Shown here piece by piece: positions 43,060 to 55,714 of a stretch of DNA of 64,000 bases. The stretch comes from Escarpia spicata. Taxonomy: Eukaryota; Annelida; Polychaeta; Sabellida; Siboglinidae. Made by a program: the position numbers and the translations under genes. The notes under the pieces were generated by a model. The model searched no databases and was not told where the DNA came from. It saw only the letters and a list, made by a program, of their open reading frames with translations. Positions within the stretch are counted from its first letter, which is position 1. Each line of letters opens with the position of its first letter. The stretch covers positions 43,838,190 to 43,902,189 of the forward strand of contig OZ023213.1 in assembly GCA_963995525.1 (NCBI GenBank), written 5' to 3'.

Positions 43060-46008
43060 CAACACATTATGTCGGTTGTGACTTTACGGCTCAAAACTGT
43101 GATTTCCAAGATGGTGACGATCAGCTACGGGATGAAGTGTGAAGCATTTGTTGGCCTTATGGACTGGATTGTGGATACGAACTGTGGATGCGACAGACGA
43201 AACATAGTAGGTTTCTACACTGCCCTTGATTGCATCCTTGCATCCGTACCAGCGAATGACAAAGATTTCCTTCTTGGAGATTTCAACGCTCGTGTAGAGA
43301 AAAATGCATACCTATGAAATAATGTCATTGGAAGACATGTGGTAGGAAACATAAATGACAATGGGGTGCTACTACTCAGCAAATGTGCAGAACACGAGCT
43401 GCTAATCATAAATACCACCTTTCGCATGAAAAATAAGTTCAAAACACCATGGATGCATCCCAGGTCAAAAAGTCAAAACATTGGCATCTGATTGACTATG
43501 TCATCACACGTCAACGTGATCGTGTAGATGTCCTCATTACTAAAGCAATGAGTGGATCTACAGCCTGATGGACTGACCACAGGCTAATCCGTGCCAAACT
43601 AGCAATTCAAATCACACCAAAACACCGGAAACAACGCGCTACAAGGAGGAGGCTAGATGTGGGCAAACTGAAAGACACAGACGTCAGCCATCAGCTCCAA
43701 CAGAATCTTGAAGAGAAACTCGCAGATGTACCAAAAGAGAATATTTCGGTAAAAAGGAATGGATCTCGCTCCGCAACAACAACACCAAAGTATGAAAAAA
43801 AACCACTTGGATATCAAACCACCAAGATTGGTTCAACGAAAATGATACAACAATCAAGGATCTGATCGACAAGAAACGAGCTGCCTTCGTGGACTGTCAA
43901 AACCACAGAAACTGCCTCACACGTAAAGCAAAACACCAACGCCTGCGTTCCGATGTACGGAAACAAATTCGTAACATCAAGAACCAATGGTGGATAGCAA
44001 AGGCCGCCGAAATACAGGAATTTGCTGACAGCCACAGGTCGCGTAAATTCTTCAAAGCCTCCAGATATATATATGGACCTATAAGAGGACATACTGCGTC
44101 TCTGCGCTCAAAAGATGGTTCCACTCTTGTCAAAGAAAAGGAAGGCATCCTAAATCGTTGGCAAGAACATTTTTCGGAATTACTCAATCGTGACTCCCGA
44201 GTCGAACCGTATACAATCTACAGTATTCCTCAAACACCGATTAGGACAGAGCTAGACGAACTGCCACGACTTGAAGAGGTGCGCAAAGCCATTTCCAAAT
44301 GACGAACAACAAGGCCTCTGGTAGTGATGGCATTCCCAGCGAAATTTACAAGCATGGAGGATAAATCTTAACCAATCACCTACATCATCTCAGTCAGACG
44401 ACCTGGAATACTGAGGAAATACCCCAGGATGTACAGGATGCCATGGTCGTCACCATTTTAAAGAAGGGTGACAGGGCTGACTGTGGCAACTTCCGCGGGA
44501 TCTACCTGCTATCAGTTGTTGGAAAGATCCTTGCCAAAGTCTTGCCCAACCGACTACAACCACTATTGGAGAGTATGTTACCTGAAACACAATGTGGTTT
44601 CCGACCCACACGTGGCACCGCAGACATGAATTTTGCTGCTCGTCAAATGCAGGAAAAAAATTTTTGAACAAAGACGTGACCTGTTCTTTGCCGTTATTGA
44701 TCTAACTAAAGCATTTGACTATGTGAACAGAGATACGTTGTGGGGCTGCCTAGCCCATCTGTGTTGTCCTCCTAAATGTGTCTATGCAACTACACGAACA
44801 TATTAAAGGAAGTGTCTTGCACGATGGTAATAAATCGGAACCGTTTGACATAAAGACTGGTGTGAAACGGGGCTGCGTAATTGCACCGACACTCTTTTCT
44901 ATATTTCGGGCTGCCTTTCTATCACAAACAAAGATCGATCCAATCAAGGGAGTGAACATCACATATCATATCGATGGTGGTCTGTCTAAGTTAAGCCGCC
45001 TCAGAGCTAGATCGAAAGTGAAAACAGTAACCATTGTTCATCTCCAGTACGCGGACGACTGTGCAGTTGTCGGTCACTCAGCACAATATCTCCAGAACAC
45101 GCTTGATGCCCTTGTAGACGCATATAAGTTTTTCGGAGTCTCAGTCAATGCAACAAAGACAAACATTCTACACCAACCGGCACAGTCATCAGCCACAACA
45201 CCACCACCAAACAATATCATAGAAGGCACTGCCTTGATAATGTTGACCATTTCGCGTACTTGGGAAGCAACCTGTCCAGTCCAGCCAACATCGATGCGGA
45301 AATTCAGTACCGAATAAAGTGGGCCTGTGCTGCTTATGGAAGACTAAGACGCAGAGTCTTCTCAGAACAAGGACTTAGGACATCCTCTACGATCATTGTT
45401 GTGTACAAAGCTGTTGTGCTGTCCACACTGTTGTATGGCAGTTAAACATGGGCTGTGTATCGTCGCCACATCAAAGCTTTTGAGCAGTTTCAACAGCGCA
45501 CACTCAGATCTATCTAGAGATTCTGCTGGCAAGACCGAATGACCAATGCTAGCATTCTTGAACAGGTATACACTACCAGCATTGAGGCCCGCCTGATTAA
45601 AACTCAGTTGTGTTGGGCTGGGCATGTCAGACACCAGAGTCCCAAAGCAATTCCTTTATTCCCAACTTTCCACCGGCAAACGTGCTACCGGGGGCAACAG
45701 AATCGTTACAAAGACCAAATGAAAACAAACATGAAGAAATGTAACACAGACACGACTACATGGGAAACTGACTGTGAAGGCCGTGTGAGATGGAGATCCA
45801 TATGCAAAACCGGCGTGGAACATTTTAAAATTTACCGCGTAGCATACGAAGCCGAAAAACGACAGCGGCGGAAGGATCGTGAACACGACAAGAATACACT
45901 GACGACTACTACCGCTGCTGCTATGCAAACATGTGTGTGAGGTGTGTGCGGCTGAATCTGCAAATCTCGAATCGGCCTATTCATTCACCGGTGCACTCAT
46001 CAGATATA
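43060..46008 (+). mobile_element. Decayed LINE with endonuclease, RT and zinc-finger tail
   Basis: A plus-strand non-LTR retrotransposon, 5'-truncated inside the endonuclease. Landmarks in order are FYTALDCILASVPANDKDFL and GDFNARV (apurinic-type endonuclease), the linker KASRYIYGPIRGHT and ILNRWQEHF, NKASGSDGIPSEIYKHGG, the RT start VTILKKGDRADCGNFRGIYL, PETQCGFRPTRGTADM, TGVKRGCVIAPTLFSIF, an intact YADD box (45,048-45,059) and a C-terminal Cys/His motif region near 45,920-46,005. Many stops and frameshifts break it (for example after AYL at 43,314, and near 44,660 in an A/T run), so no protein can be made. The family type resembles CR1/RTE-like LINEs; the exact clade is not decidable by eye. 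Confidence 0.88.
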
Positions 46009-46079
46009 ACTTAATATTATCATCATATCTTCATTATGACTCGGATAATCATACTCGACAATGAGTGCAAGAGACAGAG

Positions 46080-46147
46080 AGAGGGAGAGAGAGGGGGGGG
46101 GGGGGCAGAGGGAGAGGGAGGGTGGGAGGGGGGAGGGAGAGAGAGAG
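46080..46147. repeat. Purine (GA/G)-rich tract
   Basis: A polypurine stretch of GAGA and GGG runs immediately before the (GT)n repeat; it could adopt triplex-type structure. No coding value. Confidence 0.85.
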
Positions 46148-47007
<860 letters not shown>

Positions 47008-47371
47008 TGACTCGTTGTTATAGTGTGTTGGACTCATGGTTATAGTGTGTTGGACTCATGGTTATAGTGTGTTGGACTCATGGTTGTAGTGTGTTGGACT
47101 CGTGGTTATAGTGTGTTGGACTCGTGGTTATAGTGTGTTGGACTCATGGTTGTAGTGTGTTTGACTCGTGGTTATAGTGTGTTGGACTCATGGTTGTAGT
47201 GTGTTGGGCTCGTGGTTATAGTGTGTTGGACTCGTGGTTATAGTGTGTTGGACTCATGGTTATAATGTGTTGGACTCATGGTTGTAGTGTGTTGGACTCG
47301 TGATTATAGTGTGTTGGACTCGTGGTTATAGTGTGTTGGACTCGTGGTTATAATGTTTTAGACTCGTGATT
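47008..47371. repeat. 22-bp minisatellite (GTGTGTTGGACTC), about 16 copies
   Basis: A tandem array with unit GTTATAGTGTGTTGGACTCA/GTG (22 bp). Variable positions are A/G in CATGG or CGTGG, and TATAG, TGTAG or TATAA. It is followed, after about 320 bp of other sequence, by a related longer-unit array. Confidence 0.95.
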
Positions 47372-47690
47372 TTCGTACGTAAAAGGCGCCGGAAAGGTTT
47401 AAAAAAAATTGAGAATGGGGGTTTAGCCCCCCAATATTTGTTCGACATTTTAAGATGCTTTTGTGAGCATCATCTTAGTGGCAACATCCCAGATGAAATT
47501 GCATCACCTGGTGGTTGATCACTGAAAACCGTCAACAAATCTCTCCCGTTCGATAGCAATGCAGTGGTGAGTGAAATTCCGACAAAAAATTGGGACGTCA
47601 GCGCGAAAAATCTCCAGCAGCACCCCCAAATCCACCTTGCGATGTCAGACAGCGGCTCGGAATGCCGTAGCTCCGGCTCAGCCCCCGAAT
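47372..47690. other. Spacer between two related minisatellites
   Basis: Contains GGGGGTTTAGCCCCCCAATA and a segment (about 47,560-47,660) resembling ones near 41,440 and 42,700. It is probably a dispersed-repeat fragment. No gene is seen. Confidence 0.5.
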
Positions 47691-48097
47691 ATTCAACTCG
47701 TAGTTTGTTGTACTCGTGGATATATATAGTGTATTGGACTCGGGTTATTGCGTATTGGACTCGTGGTTAAACAGTGTATTGGATTCTGGTTGTGGCGTAT
47801 TGGCTTCGTGGTAGGTTAATAGTGTATTGGACTCGAGTTATAGTGTATTGTCCTATCGCGGAGTCGTAGTAATAGTGTATTGGACTCCAGTTATAGTGTA
47901 TTGTCCTATCGCGGAGTCGTAGTAATAGTGTATTGGACTCGAGTTATAGCGTATTGTCCTATCGCGGAGTTGTAGTAATAGTGTATTGGACTCGAGTTAT
48001 AGTGTATTGTCCTATCGCGGAGTTGTAGTAATAGTGTATTGGACTCGAGTTATAGTGTATTGTCCTATCGCGGAGTCGTAGTAATAGTGTATTGGAA
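47691..48097. repeat. 53-bp minisatellite related to the preceding array
   Basis: Degenerate at first, then about five regular copies from about 47,819. The 53-bp unit combines TAGTGTATTGGACTCGAGTT and ATAGTGTATTGTCCTATCGC with GGAGTCGTAGTAA. It shares the GTGTATTGGACTCG core with the 22-bp array upstream. Confidence 0.93.
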
Positions 48098-48125
48098 TCT
48101 TGCGCGAACTTATGCAGACATACGT

Positions 48126-48215
48126 ATGTGTGTGTGTGCGTGCATGTGCATGTGCGTGCGTGTTTGTGTGTGTGTGTGTGCTCGCGTGCGTGTGCGTGCG
48201 TGTGTGCGTGCGACT
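48126..48215. repeat. Imperfect (GT)n/(GTGC)n tract
   Basis: A GT-rich tract with interspersed GC units. Confidence 0.9.
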
Positions 48216-50165
48216 GTATTATATTCAGTAAACATGTATGTGGAAAGTACACTGGATGCATGTAATTATGCAGACAAGCACTTTGATTAGTTGGTTGGTT
48301 GGATAGTTGGTTCATCGGTTGGTCGGTTCGTTCATTGGTTCATTGGTTGGTTTGTTCATTGGTTGCTCGGTTTTTGGGCTATTTCATTATCGTTCACGTG
48401 TCCCTTCCTTCGTGTGTACCGCCATCACGTGAGGTTGTTTAATAACAATACCTTTGTACTGAGCCGTGTAGATGTCGTGTTTGGTCCACCTGTGAGTAGG
48501 TAAGAAACAAAAACGACCGCACAGTCCACGGATGAGAACCCCAATGACGAATAACTACAGAAAGAATGGGGTTTCACTTAGTCGTAAACTGCATCGTATA
48601 GCTAAATCACTATATCGGGCGTCCAATGAGTATTCTTCTATATATACTGAATATCCAACCTGTCCTTCTGAGAGATGCTTCAATTTCGTTTTGAAAGATA
48701 GTCACACTACTAGCATTTATGCAATTGGTATATTTTTGTTTCATTTATTGTCCTTTGTGACAACGAATGCGTTTTATATTCTACATTACTTCTACATTGT
48801 TTTTTATCTGTCTAACTTTGTATAAACACATTTTATAACTTTACTTCTGCTTAATATTCTCGTCTAAACTTTTGTGTAATAATAATAATAATTATAATAA
48901 TAGTTCTTCGATGCGCGATCTCTTGCTTGAATAGCTAGTCAATGCATTCACAAATTAAAAAGGTAAGTAACAAATTAATTTATTTATAAAGTAAAGTCAA
49001 ATGAAAATACGTTAAAAAGTTAATCAATTAATTAGTTAAAACAAATTGTGTCCAAAAAGTGTCCAAATTATGTTTGAATGAATACGATGAATACGTTCGT
49101 GTTTGTACACCCGAGCCTTCACTTGTAAATCACCCCTAGGGCTATAAGGGAAACATCTAGGCCTACGTATGAAGTTGTTACCCTTTGGGAAGGCATTTGT
49201 ATTCTTAGCTGTCATACTGTGACAGTGTGTCTTACCGTCGCTTCAGCAGACAAACGTTTGCCATAGTTTATCTAGCGAAAGCGCTTCACGAATAAATAGA
49301 TAACATTCGAAAGCAATCACTAGTTGGACGATCGATTAATAACGTACCGGAAAATACGCATAGAACACACACCAGTACATGCCTGCGGGTGAGTGTTACA
49401 CCGTGGGATTTAGAGAACATTTTAAGACTGTTGTCTGTTCCGTTCCCCGGAATAACCGGCCAAATGTTAACAGGAAGTTCGCTGACTCAGTTGTAGAGTA
49501 CTCCACCCGACCTTAATTGTGGTTTGCAGTGTGAGAACCAAGAACGTCAAAGTATTTGTGGGTAGGAACGCGTGCTTCTGTAATAAAAACCAATTACAGT
49601 GAATTTTTTAATTGGTTCTTATATAATTACTGGTCAGAATTATCGAATTTGTGTTTACAATTGAAACATTTCGCGGGCGAAACTTTCAAATTACGAACAC
49701 TATTTCAGACTAATTAAGCGCATCTGGGCGGACAGTGTCACAATGTATTTTTACAATAGTTATTATATAATTAATAACAGTATTATAAATAAAATCTAAT
49801 GGTATTGTACCAATAAATAAATATGAATGATTCCGCGCCCTTTGGAAATATTATCAAACCGGGTTCGATGGTGTAAAAGAAATATATTGCGTCGTTCTCC
49901 TAGAGGTTTATTAGACTGTCAACTCCTTTGAATACACAGGAGTGATCATTTGAAAGTTAAAGAAGGAACAAGACTTGAAACCATTTTGCGTAAGGCACAA
50001 ACAATCGCAACACTAACGAGAGTAAAACTACTGTAGTATGGAAATACATAAAACGTTTCCTAACATCAAACACGTGGTTTACACGGGTTTTGGTATTGCC
50101 AATATTCCGAAAATAAGACTAATTGTTATCGTTACAAAATACTTTTCCTTAAGTGTGTGGTGTTT
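48216..50165. other. Intergenic, nothing firmly recognised
   Basis: A stretch with repeated GGTTGGTT/CATTGGTT words near 48,285-48,375 and a (TAA)n run at about 48,880-48,902. The latter could mark the 3' end of a retroelement lying at about 48,530-48,900, but no coding landmark supports this. Confidence 0.5.
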
Positions 50166-50169
50166 CTAT

Positions 50170-50246
50170 GTACGTGTGCGTGTGCGTGTGCGTGTGCGTG
50201 TGCGTGTGCGTGTGCGAATGCGTGTGCGTGTCTCTCTGTCTCTCTG

Positions 50247-50289
<43 letters not shown>

Positions 50290-50340
50290 GTGCGTGCGTG
50301 TGTGCGTTCGTGCGTGCGCATGTGTGTGTGGGTGAGTGGA
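50170..50340. repeat. (GTGTGC)n, (CT)n and (GT)n low-complexity tract
   Basis: Successive blocks of GTGTGC hexamers, a CT-rich run and GTGC-rich sequence leading into the 8-bp array. Confidence 0.93.
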
Positions 50341-50347
50341 AGTAGGG

Positions 50348-50700
50348 GATGTGGTGGGTGTGGTGGTGTGGTGGTGTGGTGGGTGTGGTGGGTGTGGTGG
50401 GTGTGGTGGGTGTGGTGGGTGTGGTGGTGTGTGGTGTGGTGGTGTGGTGGTGTGGTGGTGTGGTGGTGTGGTGGTGTGGTGGTGTGGTGGTGTGGTGGTG
50501 TGGTGGTGTGGTGGTGTGGTGGTGTGGTGGTGTGGTGGTGTGGTGGTGTGGTGGGGTGGTGGGTGTGGTGGGTGTGGTGGTGTGGTGGTGTGGTGGTGTG
50601 GTGGTGTGGTGGTGTGGTGGTGTGGTGGTGTGGTGGTGTGGTGGTGTGGTGGTGTGGTGGTGTGGTGGTGTGGTGGTGTGGTGGTGTGGTGGTGTGGTGT
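50348..50700. repeat. 8-bp tandem repeat GTGGTGTG, about 40 copies
   Basis: An array of GTGGTGTG with patches of a 9-bp variant GTGGGTGTG near the start and middle. There is strong strand asymmetry: one strand is almost entirely G and T. Long ORFs over it (poly-VWWCGG or HHTTTPP) are artefacts. Confidence 0.96.
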
Positions 50701-50754
50701 GGCGTGTGCGATGGCGTGTGCGTGTGTGGTCACTGTAGTGCGTGTTACATATAA

Positions 50755-52352
50755 AGATAAGGAAGTAAATTAGCAGTTCAGCAGTCCGTAGATGTGAAGT
50801 GAAGGCCACACATAACGAGGTAGCCACTATATCGTCTTCGTCGATGTTTGTTTCGCCTCTGAGCAACGGCTATTTTTATTTCCATTAAGCAATGCCTTTT
50901 AATGACATGCTTCTAATCCACATGCTATTGTTCCTGACATGTTTGTCATTTCAAAGTGTCACCGTGTATAATTAGGCTGTCTTCTTGGTAGTCTCCTCCA
51001 GTTGTTAACATTTATTATCTGTCCTCTTCAATCCTTGGGCCTATTTACCGTCGATTTCATTGATTTCTTTTTCTGTTACTAAACTACAATTTTGCATGTG
51101 CTTTAATCCACGTGTTTGCTTTTGGTCTCTTGTGATACAACCCCTCGTCAATGTGTCAATCCATAGAATCTATGTGTCATTTCTGGTGTCTTCCCGATGC
51201 AATTAAGTTCACCAGTTATTTATCTTCAGCTGTTCTGACTTCTGTGCATTATACGTCATACTCTCAACCCACGGAGAACTTTGAACTATTCTCATTTCAT
51301 AATTAGACTGCTTGGTTATTAGCGAGACTGGCCCATGCTCGCGAGGCAGCTGTTTGCTCTCCTTGCGGTGGTGCGCGAGGCCTGACCAGCCGCACTATCG
51401 TCTACGCCAACTACACGCAGTTTGTCCATGGACATATCCACCAGCGACAGCTAGTGCAAACTATTCTGGGCATTAACAAAATACATTGCTCGAGTAAGTA
51501 AACGCGCGACCTTGGCCATTCTTGCCACCAGTGCACTCGACTTTGACGGTCGACAGTGTTGTCTATGGCGTTCTTTCTCTTACTACAAAGCAAGTACTAA
51601 AGTAAAATAAAGTTAAGACATTTTAAATGTTTTGAATTATATATATATATATTTGCATGAGGGATAATGCAACTTTTGGGGCATAACGTCCACCCACTAT
51701 CTTGCTCTAGGGCTCGAAAATAAGAATGTCTACATAGCCAGACGGAACACAGCATGCAAGCAGTTCTAAACGCTCATTTATAGAATACGGTCGCAGCAAT
51801 AGAAATATATGCAACAATTGTTAATCATACCTTTGTTCTTTACACATTATAAAAAAACATTGTCCCCACAAGTTGTTGCTGTGAATGTTGCAGATACATC
51901 CGCCGGCGTCAGATAACATAAAGTAAACAACACACAACTATGTAAATTGTAATTTTTCAAACATTGAACGTTTGTGACAAAACGCCAAAGTATTATTGTG
52001 GAACTAAATGCACAGGGTCGGAAATATTATAGCTGTCATATGTGTGAACATGAAGCTGAGTAAATGGGTGACAAGTGTATCGCTATGTATACGAGTTGAT
52101 AACAAATATATTAAATCAAACGCTTTTGTGGAATAGCATATCAAGGCTAATTAATTGACAATTCCAGTCAAGATTTTAAAGATGTAGCCAATGCCCACCA
52201 TACACAAGACTGCCAATGATACCATCACTTTTTAATATGAAATAAGTGAACTAATAATTAATCTCAGTGAGGACAATTTTATTGTATGATATAATGTTAG
52301 AAATACCAATGCAGTATATTCAGGTAAGATAATGAACCAGTTTCGTGTGCTT
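50755..52352. other. Intergenic, nothing recognised
   Basis: No gene or element is supported; a short TA run lies near 51,640. Confidence 0.55.
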
Positions 52353-52505
52353 CCCAGAGAAGTCAAGATGGTGTTAGGTTAGATTGAACAGGTCTGTCAG
52401 GGAGTAAAGTGTAAAGCGCCTTGAACAGTCCTGAGGACTGGATACTGCTCTATTCCTCGTACATTTTAAATGTTACTTGGTAATAAACAGTCTGAATCTG
52501 AACCT
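52353..52505 (+). mobile_element. 5'-truncated SINE copy
   Basis: Matches the 3' half of the SINE at 57,998-58,323: TGCTTCCCAGAGAAGTCAAG, GGGAGTAAAGTGTAAAGCG and CAGTCCTGAGGACTGGATAC occur in the same order with scattered substitutions. The tRNA-like head is missing. Confidence 0.8.
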
Positions 52506-52984
52506 GAATATAAGAACTTACATTTTTTTAGTTAAATTGACAGAAATATATCTAAAAGGTCTCTTTCTCCCTTTCCCTCTCCCTCTCCCTCAACTAGTCT
52601 TTTTTGTTTTGTTTTGTCTCAAGTTGATAATTAACATGACTTTATAATGTTTGACAACTTAGATGTGAATGTCGTGTCATATGGAAAACATTGTGCTTAG
52701 TTTGCCCAGAATCGGAGTAGGCATTTTCTCATGTCCATTTTGAAGGTAGGCAGTAACTTCGCTTAGCGCCTTCGCCATAACACTGGCGCCCCATATCGGG
52801 ACTACCGGGGAACCAGGAAGTTTTATGACGAGCGAAATGCCATAGTGGCGACGTCTGGTGAGCTTCATTGCATTGATCGATTCTTTAACATCGTTTCAAC
52901 TAAAGCACGATATATTATAAGGTGGTTATTTGGTTACGTCTGTCTTTTATTATTGTACGTGACGGTAATTTAGTATTTCTTGCT

Positions 52985-53156
52985 TCGCGTTCGTCCGAAG
53001 TTATGAAAAACAGCAGTTATTATGAGTCCGCCAGATGGCGAAAGAAGACCGGAAGCAATGACCATGACGCCATCGCTCGGGTGTTTATTTAATTATTAAT
53101 GCCAAACAACAAAGTGCGACAACCCTTCTCTTTCTACTCGGTTGGGGCACCGAAAC
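52985..53156 (+). promoter_or_regulatory. CpG-rich candidate promoter
   Basis: Just upstream of the candidate first exon. It contains an ETS-type site ACCGGAAG (about 53,049), a YY1-like CAGATGGCG (about 53,032) and a pyrimidine-rich CAACCCTTCTCTTTCTACTC before the ATG. No TATA box is seen, as is common for housekeeping promoters. CpG frequency is visibly higher than in the flanks. Confidence 0.4.
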
Positions 53157-53321
53157 ATGGCTGGACGCAATAAGTTCAGCATAGAAGATGCGTTCCGGTT
53201 TGAAGACGACGACACCTCTCTGCGCGTGTATGGCTCAACAACGGAGAACATTCCGCTCACCCCCCCTCGGGACACAGCAGAGAGTGAGCAAGGCCCACTG
53301 GCAGACTCGGCCAATTCGAGG
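53157..53321 (+). CDS. Candidate first coding exon of an unidentified gene
   Basis: Starts at an ATG in good context (AAACATGG) and encodes about 55 residues. They begin MAGRNKFSIEDAFRFEDDDT and continue SLRVYGSTTENIPLTPPRDT and AESEQGPLADSANSR, then reach a possible donor AGG/GTACAC. The segment is acidic and rich in Ser, Thr and Pro, with no membrane helix, like the cytosolic N-terminal tail of many membrane or signalling proteins. After the proposed donor the frame stays open but becomes composition-like noise. Alternative donors lie at 53,402 and 53,414. I do not recognise the family and found no certain next exon. The promoter-like CpG block immediately upstream supports it. An exon-like piece at 63,460-63,525 is on the same strand but cannot be joined to it directly in frame. 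Confidence 0.5.
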
Positions 53322-54172
53322 GTACACAAACTGTTGTTTGTTCTGTCATGCAGTTATCGGGCGCGCCTTGTTTTGGTCGCATCCTTCCGATCAGGCAAAA
53401 ACCGTACGTCTGTGGTGAGGGTGGTAACAATATACGAACAGCTAAGATCAGACCAATTTCGTGTGCCACAAACTTCAAAGGCACAATCATTTTTTCGCTC
53501 ACTGTCACTGGGAGTGGGGCACTGCCAAATAATATTTATTCATATTTCGTGTTAGGCAGGTTCTCGTAATAGGGCCTAATTTAGTAATTAATTGACAGGT
53601 TATTACTGTCAATAGGCACTTCAACAACATTAGGCGAACTTTTACTTTCTAACCTAATTAACCATGAGAACGACAACATAGTCTTAGCCTGGGATTGAAC
53701 GCTGGTGATGTCGGAGATGCATGATCTCGTTTGTAAATAATGTCATATTTACATATTATGGCATAATTTAAAAATAATTTGGTTGGTATTTTTGCAATGA
53801 TGTCAGCAATGTTCTGCCCAGGTTTTCAAAAGAGCAGGGTGCCATTTTAGTAAAGAGCACATAGAGCGTGATAAGTAATGCACTCGTGACATGCGACTAA
53901 ATTAAATAGTTAACAAGACAGTAGCAGTGTACAGCTTGTAGTTTAATATCATACTACTTACATATAGTATATTATGTACACAGTGTGTACGTATATTTAT
54001 GCATTTTAAAGGGAATAAAAACATCTATGGCTTGAATTCATGTTATATTACATCCTGCTATCTATTTCCATGTCCACCAAGCCAAAAAAAAAAAAATCAA
54101 TGAATTAGAAATTCCACATTTAATGCTGTGCATCCGGACATTTTCGAATATGCATATTTTTTGCCCGCTTTT
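53322..54172. other. Probable intron or intergenic sequence
   Basis: Downstream of the candidate first exon. No exon or element is recognised. Confidence 0.5.
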
Positions 54173-54635
54173 CGGGATGCCGAGATGTGACGTCACTTAT
54201 GACCCACACTTGCATAAGGCCGACCCTTTCTATGCATTCAGAGCATGATTACAAGTATGGCTTTTTGGTCGAAACGAGCGTCAGAATGAGTTATTGTGCA
54301 ATATTCCGATGAAATACAAACACTAGTCATCATAGAGGAACAAGCAGTTATCTTACGGTTCCACATGAATCCAATTTTATTCAAAACAATGAATGTGAAT
54401 GGGCCTCCAAGTCGACTAGGTATCACCGAGCTTGGGCTCGTTTTCAGAATAATTATATCGAATGCAACCAACGGGAGATAATGTACACCAATATACATAC
54501 ATAGCAAACATATATCGTATCCAGCTACAGAAAGTAAAGTGTATAATATCATAATATCACTAGAATATCGATGTATGAAGGAGGAGTTGTACAATTTATC
54601 ATAACAGCTTAAATCAGTGAGTAAATTTCTATCGG

Positions 54636-54715
54636 TCGTGTTAGCTCATTTGGTAAAGGCGTTGGTTCCTTGGCACTTATTTTGCAATCGGACGACGCCG
54701 GTTCAATCCCCACAC
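54636..54715 (+). other. tRNA-like module in left arm
   Basis: Contains an A-box match TTAGCTCATTTGG and a B-box match GGTTCAATCCC about 50 bp apart, the spacing of an internal RNA polymerase III promoter. A good tRNA cloverleaf cannot be drawn (weak D and T stems), so this is a tRNA-derived sequence, as in a SINE head, and not a tRNA gene. Confidence 0.6.
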
Positions 54716-55182
54716 CAAACCAGTGATTTTTTTAACACTTTTTGGTTTATGTTTTCACGAAGTAATATAAACCAAATCATTTTTATACTATGATGCACTG
54801 TTTGTAAATATTTTGGTAGTAATTATTTATTCGCCACAAAAATGAAAATATGGTAATTATATATAATGCGATGTTTCTAAATTTTATTTATACAGACAGA
54901 TCACCATTTGTTTTCACATATATAATTACAATATATTACCGTACAATATATGTATATATATGCAATTACTAAATTATATATCCATTACATTATATTTGTT
55001 TGGATAAATAAAAATTAGAAACATGGTTATATAATTCCTATATTTTAATTTTTGTGGCGAATACATAATTACTACAAAAATAAAAAAATACTTACAAACA
55101 GTGCATCATAGTATAAAAATGATTTGGTTTATATTACTTTGTGAAAACATAAACCAAAAAAAGTGTAAAAAAATCAATGGTT

Positions 55183-55264
55183 TTGTGTGGGGATTGAACC
55201 GGCGTCGCCCGATTGCAAAATAAGTGCCAAGGAACCAACGCCTTTACCAACTGAGCTAACATGA
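55183..55264 (-). other. tRNA-like module in right arm
   Basis: The inverted partner of the left-arm module, with B-box GGTTCAATCCC and A-box TTAGCTCAGTTGG read on the minus strand. Its A-box is closer to the tRNA consensus than the left copy. Confidence 0.6.
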
Positions 55265-55714
55265 CCGATAGAAATTCACTCACTGATTTAAGTTGTTATA
55301 ATAAATTGTACAACTCCTCCTTCATACATCGATATTCTAGTGATATTATGAGATTATACACGTTATTTTCTGTAGCTGGATACGATATATGTTTGCTATG
55401 TATGTTTATTGGTGTAGCTTATCTCTCTTTGGTTGCATTCGATATCATTATTCTGAAAACGAGCCCAAGCTTGGCGAAACCTAGTCGACTTGTAGGCCCA
55501 TTCGCATTCATTGTTTTGAATAAAATTGGATTCATGTGGAACGGTAAGATAACTGCTTGTTCCTCTATGATGACTAGTGTTTGTATTTCATCGGAATATT
55601 GCACAATAACTTATTCTGACGCTCGTTTTGACCCAAAAGCTACACTTGTAAACATGCTCTGAATGCATGGAGAGGGTCGGCCTGATGCGAGTGTGGGTCA
55701 TAAGTGACATCCCG

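Larger units (their letters stand above)
54173..55714. mobile_element. Large foldback element: two ~720-bp inverted arms
   Basis: The left arm (about 54,173-54,897) and right arm (about 55,000-55,714) are reverse complements with moderate divergence, separated by only about 100 bp of TA-rich sequence. The outer ends match at CGGGATG (left) and CATCCCG (right); the right arm lacks about 13 bp next to this. Each arm carries a tRNA-like module and a 118-133-codon open frame reading outward. Most differences between the two frames change the amino acid, so they are probably not under selection. The architecture fits a foldback-type transposon or an inverted duplication of a SINE-containing segment. 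No clear target duplication is seen. Confidence 0.85.

Noticed and set aside
50038..50866. Long Trp/Val/Gly-rich or His/Thr/Pro-rich ORFs
   Set aside because: Direct translation of (GTGTGC)n, (CT)n and GTGGTGTG repeats.
52780..52810. LTR-retrotransposon primer-binding site (CTGGCGCCCC)
   Set aside because: No LTR pair, polypurine tract or gag/pol sequence nearby; the match is short.
52677..52868. 63-codon minus-strand ORF as a divergent gene's first exon
   Set aside because: GC-rich and open, but no clear donor and no recognised family; mentioned only as a hint of divergent transcription.
54636..54715. A functional tRNA gene
   Set aside because: A and B boxes are present but the D and T stems do not pair well and it lies inside a repeated arm; better seen as tRNA-derived repeat.
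54238..55662. Paired 118- and 133-codon ORFs in the foldback arms as real proteins
   Set aside because: The two copies differ mostly at amino-acid-changing positions and resemble no family, so there is no sign of selection on the protein.
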